Positions 1-8,272 of a DNA stretch of 64,000 bases are shown piece after piece. The DNA comes from Paenibacillus protaetiae (GTDB lineage Bacteria > Bacillota > Bacilli > Paenibacillales > Paenibacillaceae). Location: positions 1,916,001 to 1,980,000 of the forward strand of contig NZ_CP035492.1 of assembly GCF_004135365.1 (NCBI RefSeq), read 5' to 3'. Position numbers and translations under genes: made by a program. Under the pieces are notes generated by a model. It worked only from the letters and a program-made list of their open reading frames with translations. It had not been told where the DNA came from and did no database searches. Within the stretch, counting starts at the first letter, position 1. The number at the start of each line of letters is the position of its first letter.

Positions 1-2
1 CC

Positions 3-656
3 CATACGCCCAAGGAAGTATTATCCGCTAATTTTGGCGTGCCGGAATATGCCTTTGCTTCGATTCCTTCCGGCCAGGTATACATTTATCAGGATCAGGT
101 GCCCGGGCCGCTGGAAAGCCAAAAAATCGAGTCGCCATACGGCGAGGTGCCGCTCAGCTTTAAGCATCAGCTGCTTGCGCAAACGCCCATCCAGACGCCC
201 GGCGGTTCAGTGCGGATCGTTGATTCTACGAATTTTCCGATCAGCAAAACAGTGGCGGCGGCGCTTGTCGAAATCGAACCCGGCGCCATGCGCGAGCTTC
301 ACTGGCATCCCAACAATGACGAATGGCAATATTATTTGACCGGTCAAGGCCGGATGACGGTGTTTGGCGGCAGCGGCGATGCGCGTACCTATGACGTACG
401 GGCAGGCGATGTCGGTTATGTGCCTTTTGCATTCGGCCATTACATCCAAAACACTGGCACCGAAACTTTATGGTTTTTGGAAATTTTCAAAAGCGACCGG
501 TTTATGGACGTTTCGCTTAACCAGTGGATGGCGCTTACGCCCAAAGAGCTGGTGAAAAGCAACCTGAAGGTTGGGCCGGAGCTGATGGACGCCTTGCGCA
601 AAGAAAAATGGCCGGTAGTCAAATACCCGGGCTTTGGCATGGCGCCTAAAGGATAA
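3..656 (+). CDS. oxdC: Oxalate decarboxylase, C-terminal part (truncated by window edge)
   Basis: Bicupin oxalate decarboxylase converts oxalate to formate and CO2 using manganese. Only the last ~217 codons are visible. The reading frame is open from base 3, so the true start lies outside the window; the GTG at 39 is an internal valine, not a start. The C-terminal cupin is complete. The [12 protein letters not shown] stretch supplies two His and a Glu metal ligand (fragment residues about 100, 102 and 107), and the fourth His is in FGHY near residue 146. The tail [10 protein letters not shown] is typical of the OxdC/OxdD family. The N-terminal cupin, which carries the catalytic glutamate lid in this family, cannot be checked. 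A hairpin follows at 682-718. Confidence 0.93.
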   Translation, partial: HTPKEVLSANFGVPEYAFASIPSGQVYIYQDQVPGPLESQKIESPYGEVPLSFKHQLLAQTPIQTPGGSVRIVDSTNFPISKTVAAALVEIEPGAMRELHWHPNNDEWQYYLTGQGRMTVFGGSGDARTYDVRAGDVGYVPFAFGHYIQNTGTETLWFLEIFKSDRFMDVSLNQWMALTPKELVKSNLKVGPELMDALRKEKWPVVKYPGFGMAPKG

Positions 657-681
657 GCCGCCGCTTATTGCCGCTAACGCA

Positions 682-718
682 AACTACCCGCCGCCCCGTA
701 AAGGGACGGCGGGTAGTT
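682..718 (+). terminator. Hairpin after oxalate decarboxylase gene
   Basis: Inverted repeat AACTACCCGCCG / CGGCGGGTAGTT with additional inner C:G pairs, starting 26 bases after the oxdC stop. The stem is strong, but no clear U-tract follows on either strand, so it may be an inefficient terminator or an mRNA 3' end stabiliser. Confidence 0.5.
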
Positions 719-756
719 GCTCCAGGGCAATGAACCCGGGGTTGCGGCTTGCGAAC

Positions 757-830
757 CGGCTGTACGTTTAGAGGCGGTTGTCCGCTTACGGGCGATTGCC
801 CGCTTATGGATCGGCTGCACGTTTAGAGGC
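757..830. repeat. Two 19-bp direct repeats in intergenic DNA
   Basis: CGGCTGTACGTTTAGAGGC at 757-775 recurs at 812-830 with one change (T to C). The unit lies between oxdC and the lysR stop. Between the copies, short pieces such as CCGCTTA also recur. No gene is seen here. Confidence 0.6.
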
Positions 831-846
831 CGGGGCGGCCCCGCTT

Positions 847-1748
847 CTACCGGATAAATTCCTTCAGCGCCTCTACATAAGCTTCGCCAAGCTGGGACAA
901 TGCGGTGTTTTTATGCGCTATCCAGCCGACGTTAATCGTCTCGTCGCAATCGAGCGGCACCGGAATAATATCATTGCCGTTCAAATCCGAACTGAGCACG
1001 CCGGTAGAAATGGTGTACCCGTTTAAGCCGATCAGCAAATTAAACAGCGTAGCCCGGTCATTGACCCGGATGCTTTTCGGATGGCTCAGCGTGCTTAATA
1101 TTTCCTCGGAAAAATGAAACGAGTTGTATTCCCCTTGCTCAAATGACAAGTACGGATATTGCTGAAGCTGCTCGATGGTTACAATCGACTGCTTCGCAAG
1201 CGGATTCCGCGCACTGACGAACACATGGGGTTTCGCCGTAAACAAGCTGTGAAACTGCAGATTGGCGCTGTTCAACAGCTTGTAAATCACTTTGGCGTTA
1301 AATTCATTGACGTACAGGATGCCGATCTCGCTGCGCATCAGCTTCACATCCTCGATAATCTCGTACGTTTTGGTCTCCCGCAAAGCCAGCTCGTATTCCT
1401 CATGGCCGTAATCGTTCACCAGCTTTACAAACGCATTTACCGCAAATGCATAATGCTGCGTTGATACGGAAAAATGCTGCGGCGACGGCTTCCCGTTCAA
1501 GTAGCGGCTTTCCAGGAGCTCCGCCTGCTCGGTCACCTGCCGCGCATAGCCAAGAAATTCCGCCCTTCCGGCGTAAGCGTAATTCCTTTGTTCGTGCGCT
1601 CGAACAACGTAATGCGGAGCTCCCGCTCCAGCTCTTTAATCGCGCTCGACAAGCTCGGCTGGGAGATGAACAGCCGCTTCGCCGCTTCGTTCATCGATCC
1701 CCGCGCCGCCACTTCAATCATATATTTCAACTGCTGCAGTGTTACCAT
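847..1748 (-). pseudogene. LysR-family transcriptional regulator, frameshifted
   Basis: The N-terminal helix-turn-helix (MVTLQQLKYMIEVAARGSMNEAAKRLFISQPSLSSAIKEL region, residues 1-60) is in one frame. It hits a stop just after the family-typical TPEGR. The remainder, starting at LGYARQVTEQAELLE and running through the LysR effector domain, continues in the next frame. The break lies at about 1560/1561, where one C (G on the coding strand) is missing. Restoring it gives 903 bases, i.e. 300 codons plus stop, a normal LysR length. The gene starts 19 bases after the leuA stop, so it is probably the last gene of the leuA transcript. Either a genuine recent mutation or a sequencing error would fit. 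The regulated target is unknown. Confidence 0.85.
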
Positions 1749-1767
1749 ATCGTCGCTCCCACCAGCT

Positions 1768-3303
1768 TTACCTTCCGGCCTGATTATCCAGTATAATGGC
1801 GTTGATTCCGTTCAGGAACGCCATTGCGCTTGCTTTAATAATATCCGTATCCATCGCGCGGCCGGAATACGTTTTGCCGCCGTATTCAAGGCGGATGTTT
1901 ACCCGGCCGATGGCATCTGTGCCTCTCGATAAGCTGTTAATTTTATAATCTTTTAATTCGACGTCCAAACCAACAAGCCCTTTGATCGCCCCGTACAGCG
2001 CGTCGATTTGCCCTTCGCCTACCGAGCTGTCGCGGAACGTTTCCGTTCCTTTCTTCAGCTTGACCGTTGCCGTCGGATACAGGTCGTTTGTTATTACTTG
2101 GAATGAAACAAGCTCGTACAGCTCCTTAGCGCTTGCATCATGATTGCCGTGATTGGACGCCAGCTGGAATACGTCATGATCGTACACTTCTTTTTTCGCA
2201 TCGGCAAGTACAAGAAACTTCTGAAACAGCTGTTCAAAATCGTCCGAATCCCCTGTGCTGAAGCCAAGCCGCTCGACCGTATTTTTAAACGCATGGCGTC
2301 CCGAGCGCGCCGTCAATATGAGTTCCATACTGTCCGCGCCTACGTCCTCCGGCGCCATAATTTCGTATACTTGTTTATCCTTCAGCAAGCCGTCCTGATG
2401 AATACCTGAGGAGTGGGCGAATGCATTTTCGCCGGTGATCGCTTTGTTCACCTGCACGTCGAGGCCCGTCAGCAGCGTCAGCAGCTTGGAAGTGCGCAGC
2501 AGCTCTGCCGTTCGAATAGCCGTTTGGGCATGGTAGAAGTTATCCCTTACTTTCAAGCTCATGACCACTTCCTCCAGCGAAGTATTGCCGGCACGCTCGC
2601 CAAGCCCGTTAACGGTCACTTCCATTTTGTCAGCGCCGTTTTTAATAGCGGCAAGCGTATTGGCTGTAGCCAGGCCAAGATCGTTATGGCAGTGGACGCT
2701 GAGGAGAACATCGGGGTTCACATTTTTCAGCCGTTCGTTCAATTTGCGGATCAGCTCGCCGAATTCGTCCGGAACCGCATAACCAACCGTGTCCGGCACG
2801 TTAATGATCGTAGCGCCGGCTTTCACGACGGCTTCGATCGTTGCCCACAAATATTCAAAATCCGAGCGGGATGCGTCCTCCGTTGAATATTGGACATGGG
2901 GCAAAAGCGTTTTCGCATATTTGACCGCTTCAACGCCCATTTCGAGCACGGCATCCTTGGAACGGTTGAATTTTTTCTCCACATGGATGTTAGATGTGCC
3001 CAGCACAATGTGAATAAACGGATTTTGCGCCGGCTTAATGCTTTCATAGACCGACTCGATGTCCTTCTGAACCGCACGGGCAAGCGCCGTAATGGATACC
3101 GTGTCGCCAACGGTGCGGGCAATTTGCTGCACTGCCTGAAAGTCGCCTGCGGACGAAGCCGGGAATCCCGCTTCGATGATGTCCACCCCCAGCCGCTTCA
3201 GCTGCTGGGCAAATTCAACTTTCTGTTCCACATTCAGCTTGGCGCCAGGCACCTGCTCCCCATCGCGCAGCGTCGTGTCCAATACGATAATGTTGCGTTC
3301 CAT
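1768..3303 (-). CDS. leuA: 2-isopropylmalate synthase
   Basis: First committed enzyme of leucine synthesis: acetyl-CoA plus 2-oxoisovalerate gives 2-isopropylmalate. The 511-residue protein begins MERNIIVLDTTLRDGEQ; the DTTLRDGEQ motif (residues 9-17) carries the metal and substrate residues. The TIM-barrel HCHNDLGLA motif supplies the His-x-His metal ligands. The C-terminal regulatory LeuA dimer domain is present, so leucine feedback is expected from the family. The ATG at 3303 is chosen over upstream in-frame codons because GGGAGG lies 8-9 bases before it, and the upstream frame runs into the T-box leader. Transcription is controlled by the leucine T-box at 3440-3704. A lysR gene follows directly. 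Confidence 0.97.
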   Translation of the reverse strand: MERNIIVLDTTLRDGEQVPGAKLNVEQKVEFAQQLKRLGVDIIEAGFPASSAGDFQAVQQIARTVGDTVSITALARAVQKDIESVYESIKPAQNPFIHIVLGTSNIHVEKKFNRSKDAVLEMGVEAVKYAKTLLPHVQYSTEDASRSDFEYLWATIEAVVKAGATIINVPDTVGYAVPDEFGELIRKLNERLKNVNPDVLLSVHCHNDLGLATANTLAAIKNGADKMEVTVNGLGERAGNTSLEEVVMSLKVRDNFYHAQTAIRTAELLRTSKLLTLLTGLDVQVNKAITGENAFAHSSGIHQDGLLKDKQVYEIMAPEDVGADSMELILTARSGRHAFKNTVERLGFSTGDSDDFEQLFQKFLVLADAKKEVYDHDVFQLASNHGNHDASAKELYELVSFQVITNDLYPTATVKLKKGTETFRDSSVGEGQIDALYGAIKGLVGLDVELKDYKINSLSRGTDAIGRVNIRLEYGGKTYSGRAMDTDIIKASAMAFLNGINAIILDNQAGR

Positions 3304-3439
3304 GGATCTACTACCTCCCGAAAAATGAATGATATTGCCTTGATTTGTATGGAATGTACCTGAAATGGATGTACCTGAATGGCTTCCGTATCCTTGCTCT
3401 ATATAAAGCGGGGCTGGCCAAACCCGGTCTTCAGCCAAC

Positions 3440-3704
3440 AAAAAAACCCCGTCTCTACGTATAGAGACGAGGTTAACCCGCGGTACCACTCTAATTCATT
3501 CCTGTTCAACAAGGAATGAGCTCAATTCGATGGCCATCACCATCTATCCCTGTAACGGGGGAATCCGTCTTACCCTACATTGTCGGGCAGCTGTTCATAG
3601 ACGAGTTCAAAGCGATTGACGCTGCCGTTTTGCACCAACCAACGGCTCTCTGAAAGGTCAAATAGCTTCTACTATTTCTAATCAACACATTTGGTTATCG
3701 ATTA
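3440..3704 (-). promoter_or_regulatory. T-box leader (leucine specifier) upstream of leuA
   Basis: The coding strand carries the T-box core AGAGTGGTACCGCGGG (about 3478-3494). An intrinsic terminator follows, CCTCGTCTCTATACG...GAGACGGGG with a run of T (3440-3472). Upstream, a Stem I-like region contains TGAACTCGTC, in which CTC at 3603-3605 sits where the specifier codon is expected. CTC is leucine, matching leuA. The known mechanism is that uncharged tRNA-Leu pairs with the specifier and the T-box bulge to form the antiterminator. The extent is approximate; the 5' end is set from the promoter at 3711-3740. The specifier assignment is by eye. Confidence 0.9.
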
Positions 3705-3710
3705 ATCGGT

Positions 3711-3740
3711 ATTATATGCCAGCCGGAAAGATACTGTCAA
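3711..3740 (-). promoter_or_regulatory. Sigma-A promoter of the leuA T-box leader
   Basis: The coding strand shows TTGACA (3735-3740), an 18-bp spacer and TATAAT (3711-3716), both consensus hexamers. Transcription would begin near 3704, just ahead of the T-box Stem I. Confidence 0.85.
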
Positions 3741-3762
3741 CCTAGTCCGTACAAAAACAAAT

Positions 3763-4566
3763 CTACAGGATATGGAAAATTGGCGGCTCCGTCAAATGAT
3801 AGACCGGCACGTCCTGCGCATACGAACGAATCCGATCCGCAAGCAGGGCCATGCCAGCCTGCTCGCTTTCGGCATGGCCGATGGCCAGCACCGCCGCCGC
3901 ATGGCCCTGCCGAATCGCATCTGCAATATAAACCGGCGTCTCCCATTCCGGGCCTTCGCCGTAAATAAGCAGATCAAGCTTCTCCTCGCGGTACAGCGGA
4001 ATAGCGGTTTGACCGCCGCCCCGATAGCCTACCAGCAGGCCGATGCGGCGGCATGGCATCGAGGCGTCGCCTAATGCGCGGATGTATGCCGCGCCAAGCT
4101 GCCTTTTGACATGTCCGGCAATTTGCGAGAGGGTCACCCCTTCGCCGGGCAGCTCTACAACGGATGCCTCCGGCTTTACCCGGACCACATCATGTTCCCA
4201 GCCCAGCTGCTGCACCAGCCCGGCCGTAATCAAATCCGGGTTCATCCGATGGACGTAATCGTGGCAGCGGTAAATGGCAAGCCCCGCTTCCTGTATCCGC
4301 TTTCTTTTATGTTCAAAAACCGGATCGCCTTCAAACGACGAAGTATCGCCGTGATGGCTGAAATAGACGCCTTCATGGGCAATCAGCAGATTAACGCCTT
4401 GCGCAATCGCCTGTTCAATAACCGCTTTCGAAGGCATAAATGCAGTTGCAATGCCTGTAACCGCCATCCCCGGATCACCCGTCTCCAGCCTGTCCACCGT
4501 ATTACCGCTGCGCTGCACGCCATCCCATAGCCGGTTCACGACATCCTGCACCGTCATTCCCGCCAT
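3763..4566 (-). CDS. NIF3-like dinuclear metal centre protein (DUF34)
   Basis: A 267-residue protein of the NIF3/YqfO-YbgI family. It has LLIAHEGVYFSHH near residues 60-72 and a C-terminal LLIYGEGPEWETPVYIADA segment, the usual positions of the metal-ligand His and Glu residues. The molecular role of the family is not settled; members form toroidal hexamers binding two metal ions and have been linked to GTP cyclohydrolase I-type or metal chaperone activities. Its ATG directly follows the stop of the polysaccharide deacetylase gene (TAAATG), so the two are translationally coupled. It lies downstream in the deacetylase transcript, and its 3' end faces the leuA promoter. Confidence 0.85.
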   Translation of the reverse strand: MAGMTVQDVVNRLWDGVQRSGNTVDRLETGDPGMAVTGIATAFMPSKAVIEQAIAQGVNLLIAHEGVYFSHHGDTSSFEGDPVFEHKRKRIQEAGLAIYRCHDYVHRMNPDLITAGLVQQLGWEHDVVRVKPEASVVELPGEGVTLSQIAGHVKRQLGAAYIRALGDASMPCRRIGLLVGYRGGGQTAIPLYREEKLDLLIYGEGPEWETPVYIADAIRQGHAAAVLAIGHAESEQAGMALLADRIRSYAQDVPVYHLTEPPIFHIL

Positions 4567-5196
4567 TTAAGCCCGCACTCCTTCCAGTGCCAGCAGCTCA
4601 CTGACGGTCACAAGCCGGTAACCCTGCTTGACCAGCACGGGCACCAGCACCGATACAGCTTCGATTGTCTGCGAACGGTCGCCGTAGCCGTCGTGAAACA
4701 GCAGAATGCTGCCCGGTCCCAGGTGCTCTCTCGTCTTATCCAAAATATGCTGTACACCCGGCATGTCCCAATCCTGCACACCGGGATTGACGGCTCCGAT
4801 CAGCCGGTAGCCGCGGCTTGCCGCAAGGCGGCCCAGCCTCTCATCGGACGCCAAATAAGGCGGGCGAAGCACTGCCGGTTTTGCACCGGTTATGCCTGCA
4901 ATCAGCTGCTCCGTTTTATCAATTTCCTCTAGAATGTCGTCCTTCTTCAGTTCGGTCAGATTTGGATGCGTATACGTATGATTTCCGATTTCATGCCCTT
5001 CTTCATGGACGCTGCGCGCCGTTTCCGGGTTTCGCTCGATCTGCTCGCCAATCATAAAAAAGGTTGCTTTCCCGTTCCACTCGCGGAAAATTGATAATAA
5101 TTGCGGCGTATAGACCGGGTTTGGCCCGTCATCAAACGTGAACGCAACTGCCTTGACGCTTGTGGTAACCTTATCTACCATTCCTTGCATTTCCAT
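4567..5196 (-). CDS. Polysaccharide deacetylase family protein
   Basis: A 209-residue NodB-homology (carbohydrate esterase 4) protein. Motifs are in order: TFDDGP (residues 20-25) with the catalytic-base and metal Asp, HEIGNHTYTH with metal ligands His73 and His77, RPPY (111-114) and LLFHDG (about 165-170) with the catalytic His168. Members remove N-acetyl groups from peptidoglycan, chitin or related glycans. There is no signal peptide or membrane anchor, so this one may be cytoplasmic or exported unconventionally; the substrate is not known. It is followed immediately by the NIF3-like gene. It may start at M1 or at M6. Confidence 0.9.
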   Translation of the reverse strand: MEMQGMVDKVTTSVKAVAFTFDDGPNPVYTPQLLSIFREWNGKATFFMIGEQIERNPETARSVHEEGHEIGNHTYTHPNLTELKKDDILEEIDKTEQLIAGITGAKPAVLRPPYLASDERLGRLAASRGYRLIGAVNPGVQDWDMPGVQHILDKTREHLGPGSILLFHDGYGDRSQTIEAVSVLVPVLVKQGYRLVTVSELLALEGVRA

Positions 5197-5261
5197 TCCG
5201 CAGCTTCCCCCTTTATCCCTTTGCCAATCTTACGCCATCATACCATGAAAATTTCCATTTC

Positions 5262-6131
5262 TCAGCTTTTTGTTGTTACAATAACGCCGTCGACATTGTT
5301 GCCGGACAGCTCGTACCAGCCGTCCTGCGGCAGCTTGACCGTATGGTTCGCTTTCGTCAGCCGATAATACGATACGGTATAGTGCACGCCCTCCACCGTA
5401 ACGGACAACGATTTTTTGCTGCGCAAATCGTCTACGTATTGCTCCAGCGTCAAATCAAGCTTCTTCATGATGGCGCTGTGCGGCAAGCCGACATAACGAA
5501 AATGCCACGGCTCATATTGGATGCCGGTTATATTCGTTTTATCCGCCGGGTACCGCAAAATAAAACCGTATTTCCATGCGTTTTGCTTCAGCCATTTGCC
5601 TTCCGGCGCATGGTCCATCGCAGTCAGCGAAGAGCCGATATCAAGCGATAAACCGACATTATGCTCGCTGTATCCGGCCGGAAGCGCATAGTCGCCGCCT
5701 TTTTCCTTATACAGTTCCTCCTGCTCGTCCAGCCCCCGATAACCGCTGCTGATGATATAATGCCTTACTCCGTCTTCGCCGGCTGCCTTAATCATCTCAT
5801 TAAACGGCGGCAGCAGGCTTGCGGATATCCGGATGGAGCTGTCCAGCAGCCCATAACCCTGCATCAAGTCCGGATGCTCCGACAATTGCACGATATCATC
5901 CGGTATGCCTTCCTCATGAACCGGGTAATCTTTATTCACCAGAATCAGATTGCCTTCGTATATATGATCCAGCGACAGCTCAACCGATTTTACCGGCTTT
6001 CCGCCAGCCGGCGCTGCATTCTTTTGAATGGAAACGCCTGTAATCGCCCCTTCACCTTTGCCGCCCCATAACGCAAACATGACCGCACCTATACATACCA
6101 CACTGAATAACCAAAAAAACCGTTTCTTCAT
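5262..6131 (-). CDS. vanY: D-alanyl-D-alanine carboxypeptidase, VanY family
   Basis: A membrane-anchored, zinc-dependent M15B peptidase that trims the terminal D-Ala from peptidoglycan pentapeptides. Residues 5-22 form a signal anchor after MKKR. The zinc site is visible: SEHNVGLSLD (residues 155-164, His157 and Asp164) and EPWHF with the catalytic Glu207 and third ligand His210. It lies downstream of a VanS-like kinase (92-base gap) and a VanR-like regulator on the same strand. That resembles the vanR-vanS-vanY arrangement seen outside full glycopeptide-resistance clusters. No vanH, vanA/B ligase or vanX occurs in this window, so high-level vancomycin resistance is not implied. Confidence 0.9.
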   Translation of the reverse strand: MKKRFFWLFSVVCIGAVMFALWGGKGEGAITGVSIQKNAAPAGGKPVKSVELSLDHIYEGNLILVNKDYPVHEEGIPDDIVQLSEHPDLMQGYGLLDSSIRISASLLPPFNEMIKAAGEDGVRHYIISSGYRGLDEQEELYKEKGGDYALPAGYSEHNVGLSLDIGSSLTAMDHAPEGKWLKQNAWKYGFILRYPADKTNITGIQYEPWHFRYVGLPHSAIMKKLDLTLEQYVDDLRSKKSLSVTVEGVHYTVSYYRLTKANHTVKLPQDGWYELSGNNVDGVIVTTKS

Positions 6132-6222
6132 CTTTGTTTCCCCTTCCGTTCATCTACCTTGGAAAGAATAAAAAACAAAGCTTAAAAAGAAACGGTGCAA
6201 ATTTAAAATATTTCTTAAATTT

Positions 6223-7314
6223 TTAGATTTGGGGCAGCCGCACTTCAAATTCCGTTTGAATGCTGCTGCTTGCGGCAGTAATGGTGCCGCCATGCTGTTC
6301 GACAATATTTTTGGCAATAAAGAGGCCTAGTCCGGTGCTCCCGTTTTGCTGCGTGCGGGCTTTGTCGCCGGTATAAAACATGTCGAACAAATACGGCAAA
6401 TGCCCGGGATCAATGTAGCTGCCGTAATTGACCACTTTAACGACTGCGGAGGTGCCGTCCAGCCCGGCATAAATGTCGATATATTGCCCGTCCGACCCGT
6501 ACCGGGCCGCGTTCACCAGCAAATTCTCGAAGACGCGGGCCAGCATCTCTCCATCTCCAGTAATGGGCAACACGGGCGGAACATGCAGCCTCGCTTCCAA
6601 AGCGCTGGTTTCGAATAACGGGTACAGTTCCTCGTTCAGCTGCGCCAGCAGCGCGCTTAAATCAAGCGGGCCTCGCGTAACCGGCTGCAGCCCGTAGCTC
6701 AGCTTGGTCACTTCGAACAGCTCGTCAATGAGCTTCTCCAGCCGTTTCGATTTGGCGTAAGCGATTGTAGTGTAATGCTTCGCCTGCTCCTGTTGCAGCT
6801 GATCGTCTTTGAGCACAATATCCAAATAGCCGATCACCGACGTAAGCGGCGTACGCAAATCATGCGCCAGGTTCATGACCAGCTGGTTTTTGCTGCTTTC
6901 CGCGAATTCGCCTTTTTCGATCGCTTCCTTCAGCCTCGCGCCGGCCCGGTTAATATCTTCGGCAATTTGCTGAAAGTCGTCATTGGACGCGATGGTCACT
7001 TTCGTTTCAAACGCACCAGTTGATAGGCGATGAATGCCGGTTGAAATTTCTTGAAAATACGTTTTGTAAGGTTTTGTCAAAAAATAAAAAAAGAGCACCG
7101 AAAGCGGGATAAACAGCAGCAAAAAGAAATAGACGTCCCCGATCCGGTTCATCCACAAACGGATGGCGGCCAGCGGGGTGTCTGCATAAACGTTATTATA
7201 ATAATACCGTTGCAGCGCCTTATAAATAAGGTAAGTGAGGAAGCCCGCTCCGAGCATGCTGTACCCGAACAGCAGCAGCATCTTGGTGCGGAAGCTCTGG
7301 AATCGATTAGCCAT
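6223..7314 (-). CDS. vanS: VanS-like sensor histidine kinase
   Basis: A 363-residue membrane sensor. There are two transmembrane segments (about 11-33 and 60-80), a HAMP-like linker, the H-box NLAHDLRTPLTS with phospho-acceptor His151, an N-box (NLLVNAARYG) and a GLGLFIAKNIVEQHGG ATP-lid motif. The short extracytoplasmic loop (~25 residues) is typical of VanS types that do not have a large sensor domain. The gene overlaps the upstream regulator by 8 bases, indicating a cognate pair. The VanY-like carboxypeptidase gene follows. The name reflects family resemblance and context; the signal sensed cannot be inferred. Confidence 0.85.
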   Translation of the reverse strand: MANRFQSFRTKMLLLFGYSMLGAGFLTYLIYKALQRYYYNNVYADTPLAAIRLWMNRIGDVYFFLLLFIPLSVLFFYFLTKPYKTYFQEISTGIHRLSTGAFETKVTIASNDDFQQIAEDINRAGARLKEAIEKGEFAESSKNQLVMNLAHDLRTPLTSVIGYLDIVLKDDQLQQEQAKHYTTIAYAKSKRLEKLIDELFEVTKLSYGLQPVTRGPLDLSALLAQLNEELYPLFETSALEARLHVPPVLPITGDGEMLARVFENLLVNAARYGSDGQYIDIYAGLDGTSAVVKVVNYGSYIDPGHLPYLFDMFYTGDKARTQQNGSTGLGLFIAKNIVEQHGGTITAASSSIQTEFEVRLPQI

Positions 7315-8002
7315 TAAACGTATACCCTACTCCCCATACCGTTTTAATAAACTTGTTTTTATCTTCGCCAAGCTTCTTGCGCAAAGTGCGGATATGGACC
7401 ATCACCGTGTTGCCGTTCTCGTAATACGCTTCGCCCCATACCTGCTGGAAAATATGCTCGGCGCTAAATACGATTTTGGGATGGCTCATGAGCAGCACCA
7501 AAATATCAAATTCTTTAGGCGTCAGCTCAATTTCCGCATCGTACAGGAGCACCGTCCGCTTGTCCGGGTCTACGACAAGCCCTGCCGCCTCAATCGGCGC
7601 TTTATGGGTCCCGCCGGAATGCTGCTGGCTGAGCAGCTTCAAGCGCCGGAGCTGGGCGTTTACGCGCGCGGTCAGCTCCAGCGGGTTAAACGGCTTCGTC
7701 ATGTAATCGTCCGCTCCCATGACAAGACCGGTTATTTTATCGAGATCAGACGTTTTTGCGCTCAAAAAAATAATCGGCAGCACAAACGCCTCGCGGATTT
7801 GGCGCGTTGCCTCGTAGCCGTCCAGCCCCGGCATCATAATGTCCAATATCGCCAAATCTACCGGCTGCGATTGAACCGCGAGCAGCGCCTGCTTGCCGTC
7901 GTAAGCTTTGATCGTGTGGTATCCTTCCTTTTCCATATGCAGCGCAATCAAATCGACGATTTCCGCTTCATCGTCCGCAATCAATATCGTATATCGTTCC
8001 AT
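7307..8002 (-). CDS. vanR: VanR-like response regulator (OmpR family)
   Basis: A receiver domain (ILIADDE near residues 6-12, phospho-acceptor Asp54 in LAILDIMMPGLDG, Lys in MTKPFNP) is followed by a winged-helix DNA-binding domain (VHIRTLRKKLGE). Start: MERYTILIADDE at 8002 is preferred, since it matches the family N terminus; an in-frame ATG at 8032 would add ten atypical residues. The gene overlaps vanS. It probably controls itself and the vanS-vanY genes. No operator was recognised. Confidence 0.88.
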   Translation of the reverse strand: MERYTILIADDEAEIVDLIALHMEKEGYHTIKAYDGKQALLAVQSQPVDLAILDIMMPGLDGYEATRQIREAFVLPIIFLSAKTSDLDKITGLVMGADDYMTKPFNPLELTARVNAQLRRLKLLSQQHSGGTHKAPIEAAGLVVDPDKRTVLLYDAEIELTPKEFDILVLLMSHPKIVFSAEHIFQQVWGEAYYENGNTVMVHIRTLRKKLGEDKNKFIKTVWGVGYTFNG

Positions 8003-8196
8003 CTTCCATCCGCTCCCGTAATTCCTGTCCATGATCTCCCTTATTCTACCTTAATTGCGCGTACGGGACAAAATAACTCCGGGCTGCCGGGCAGTGTCAA
8101 CGCGGGCTGTGCAGCATGAAAACAGGCTAACGCGTCGTGAACTCCGCAATTGGCGGGGACGAACAGCGCCAAAGCAATCGCATGCTAACCGCGTGC

Positions 8197-8241
8197 ACAA
8201 AAAAAGTTTGCCTTTGCGTCATTGGCGCAAAGGCAAACTTG
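8197..8241 (-). terminator. Intrinsic terminator after cysI
   Basis: The coding strand reads AAGTTTGCCTTTGCG, a short loop, then CGCAAAGGCAAACTT followed by a T run: a 15-bp perfect stem about 30 bases after the cysI stop. Confidence 0.9.
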
Positions 8242-8272
8242 TCTGGCAGCGGGTCCGCCCTGCTTGCCAGAT

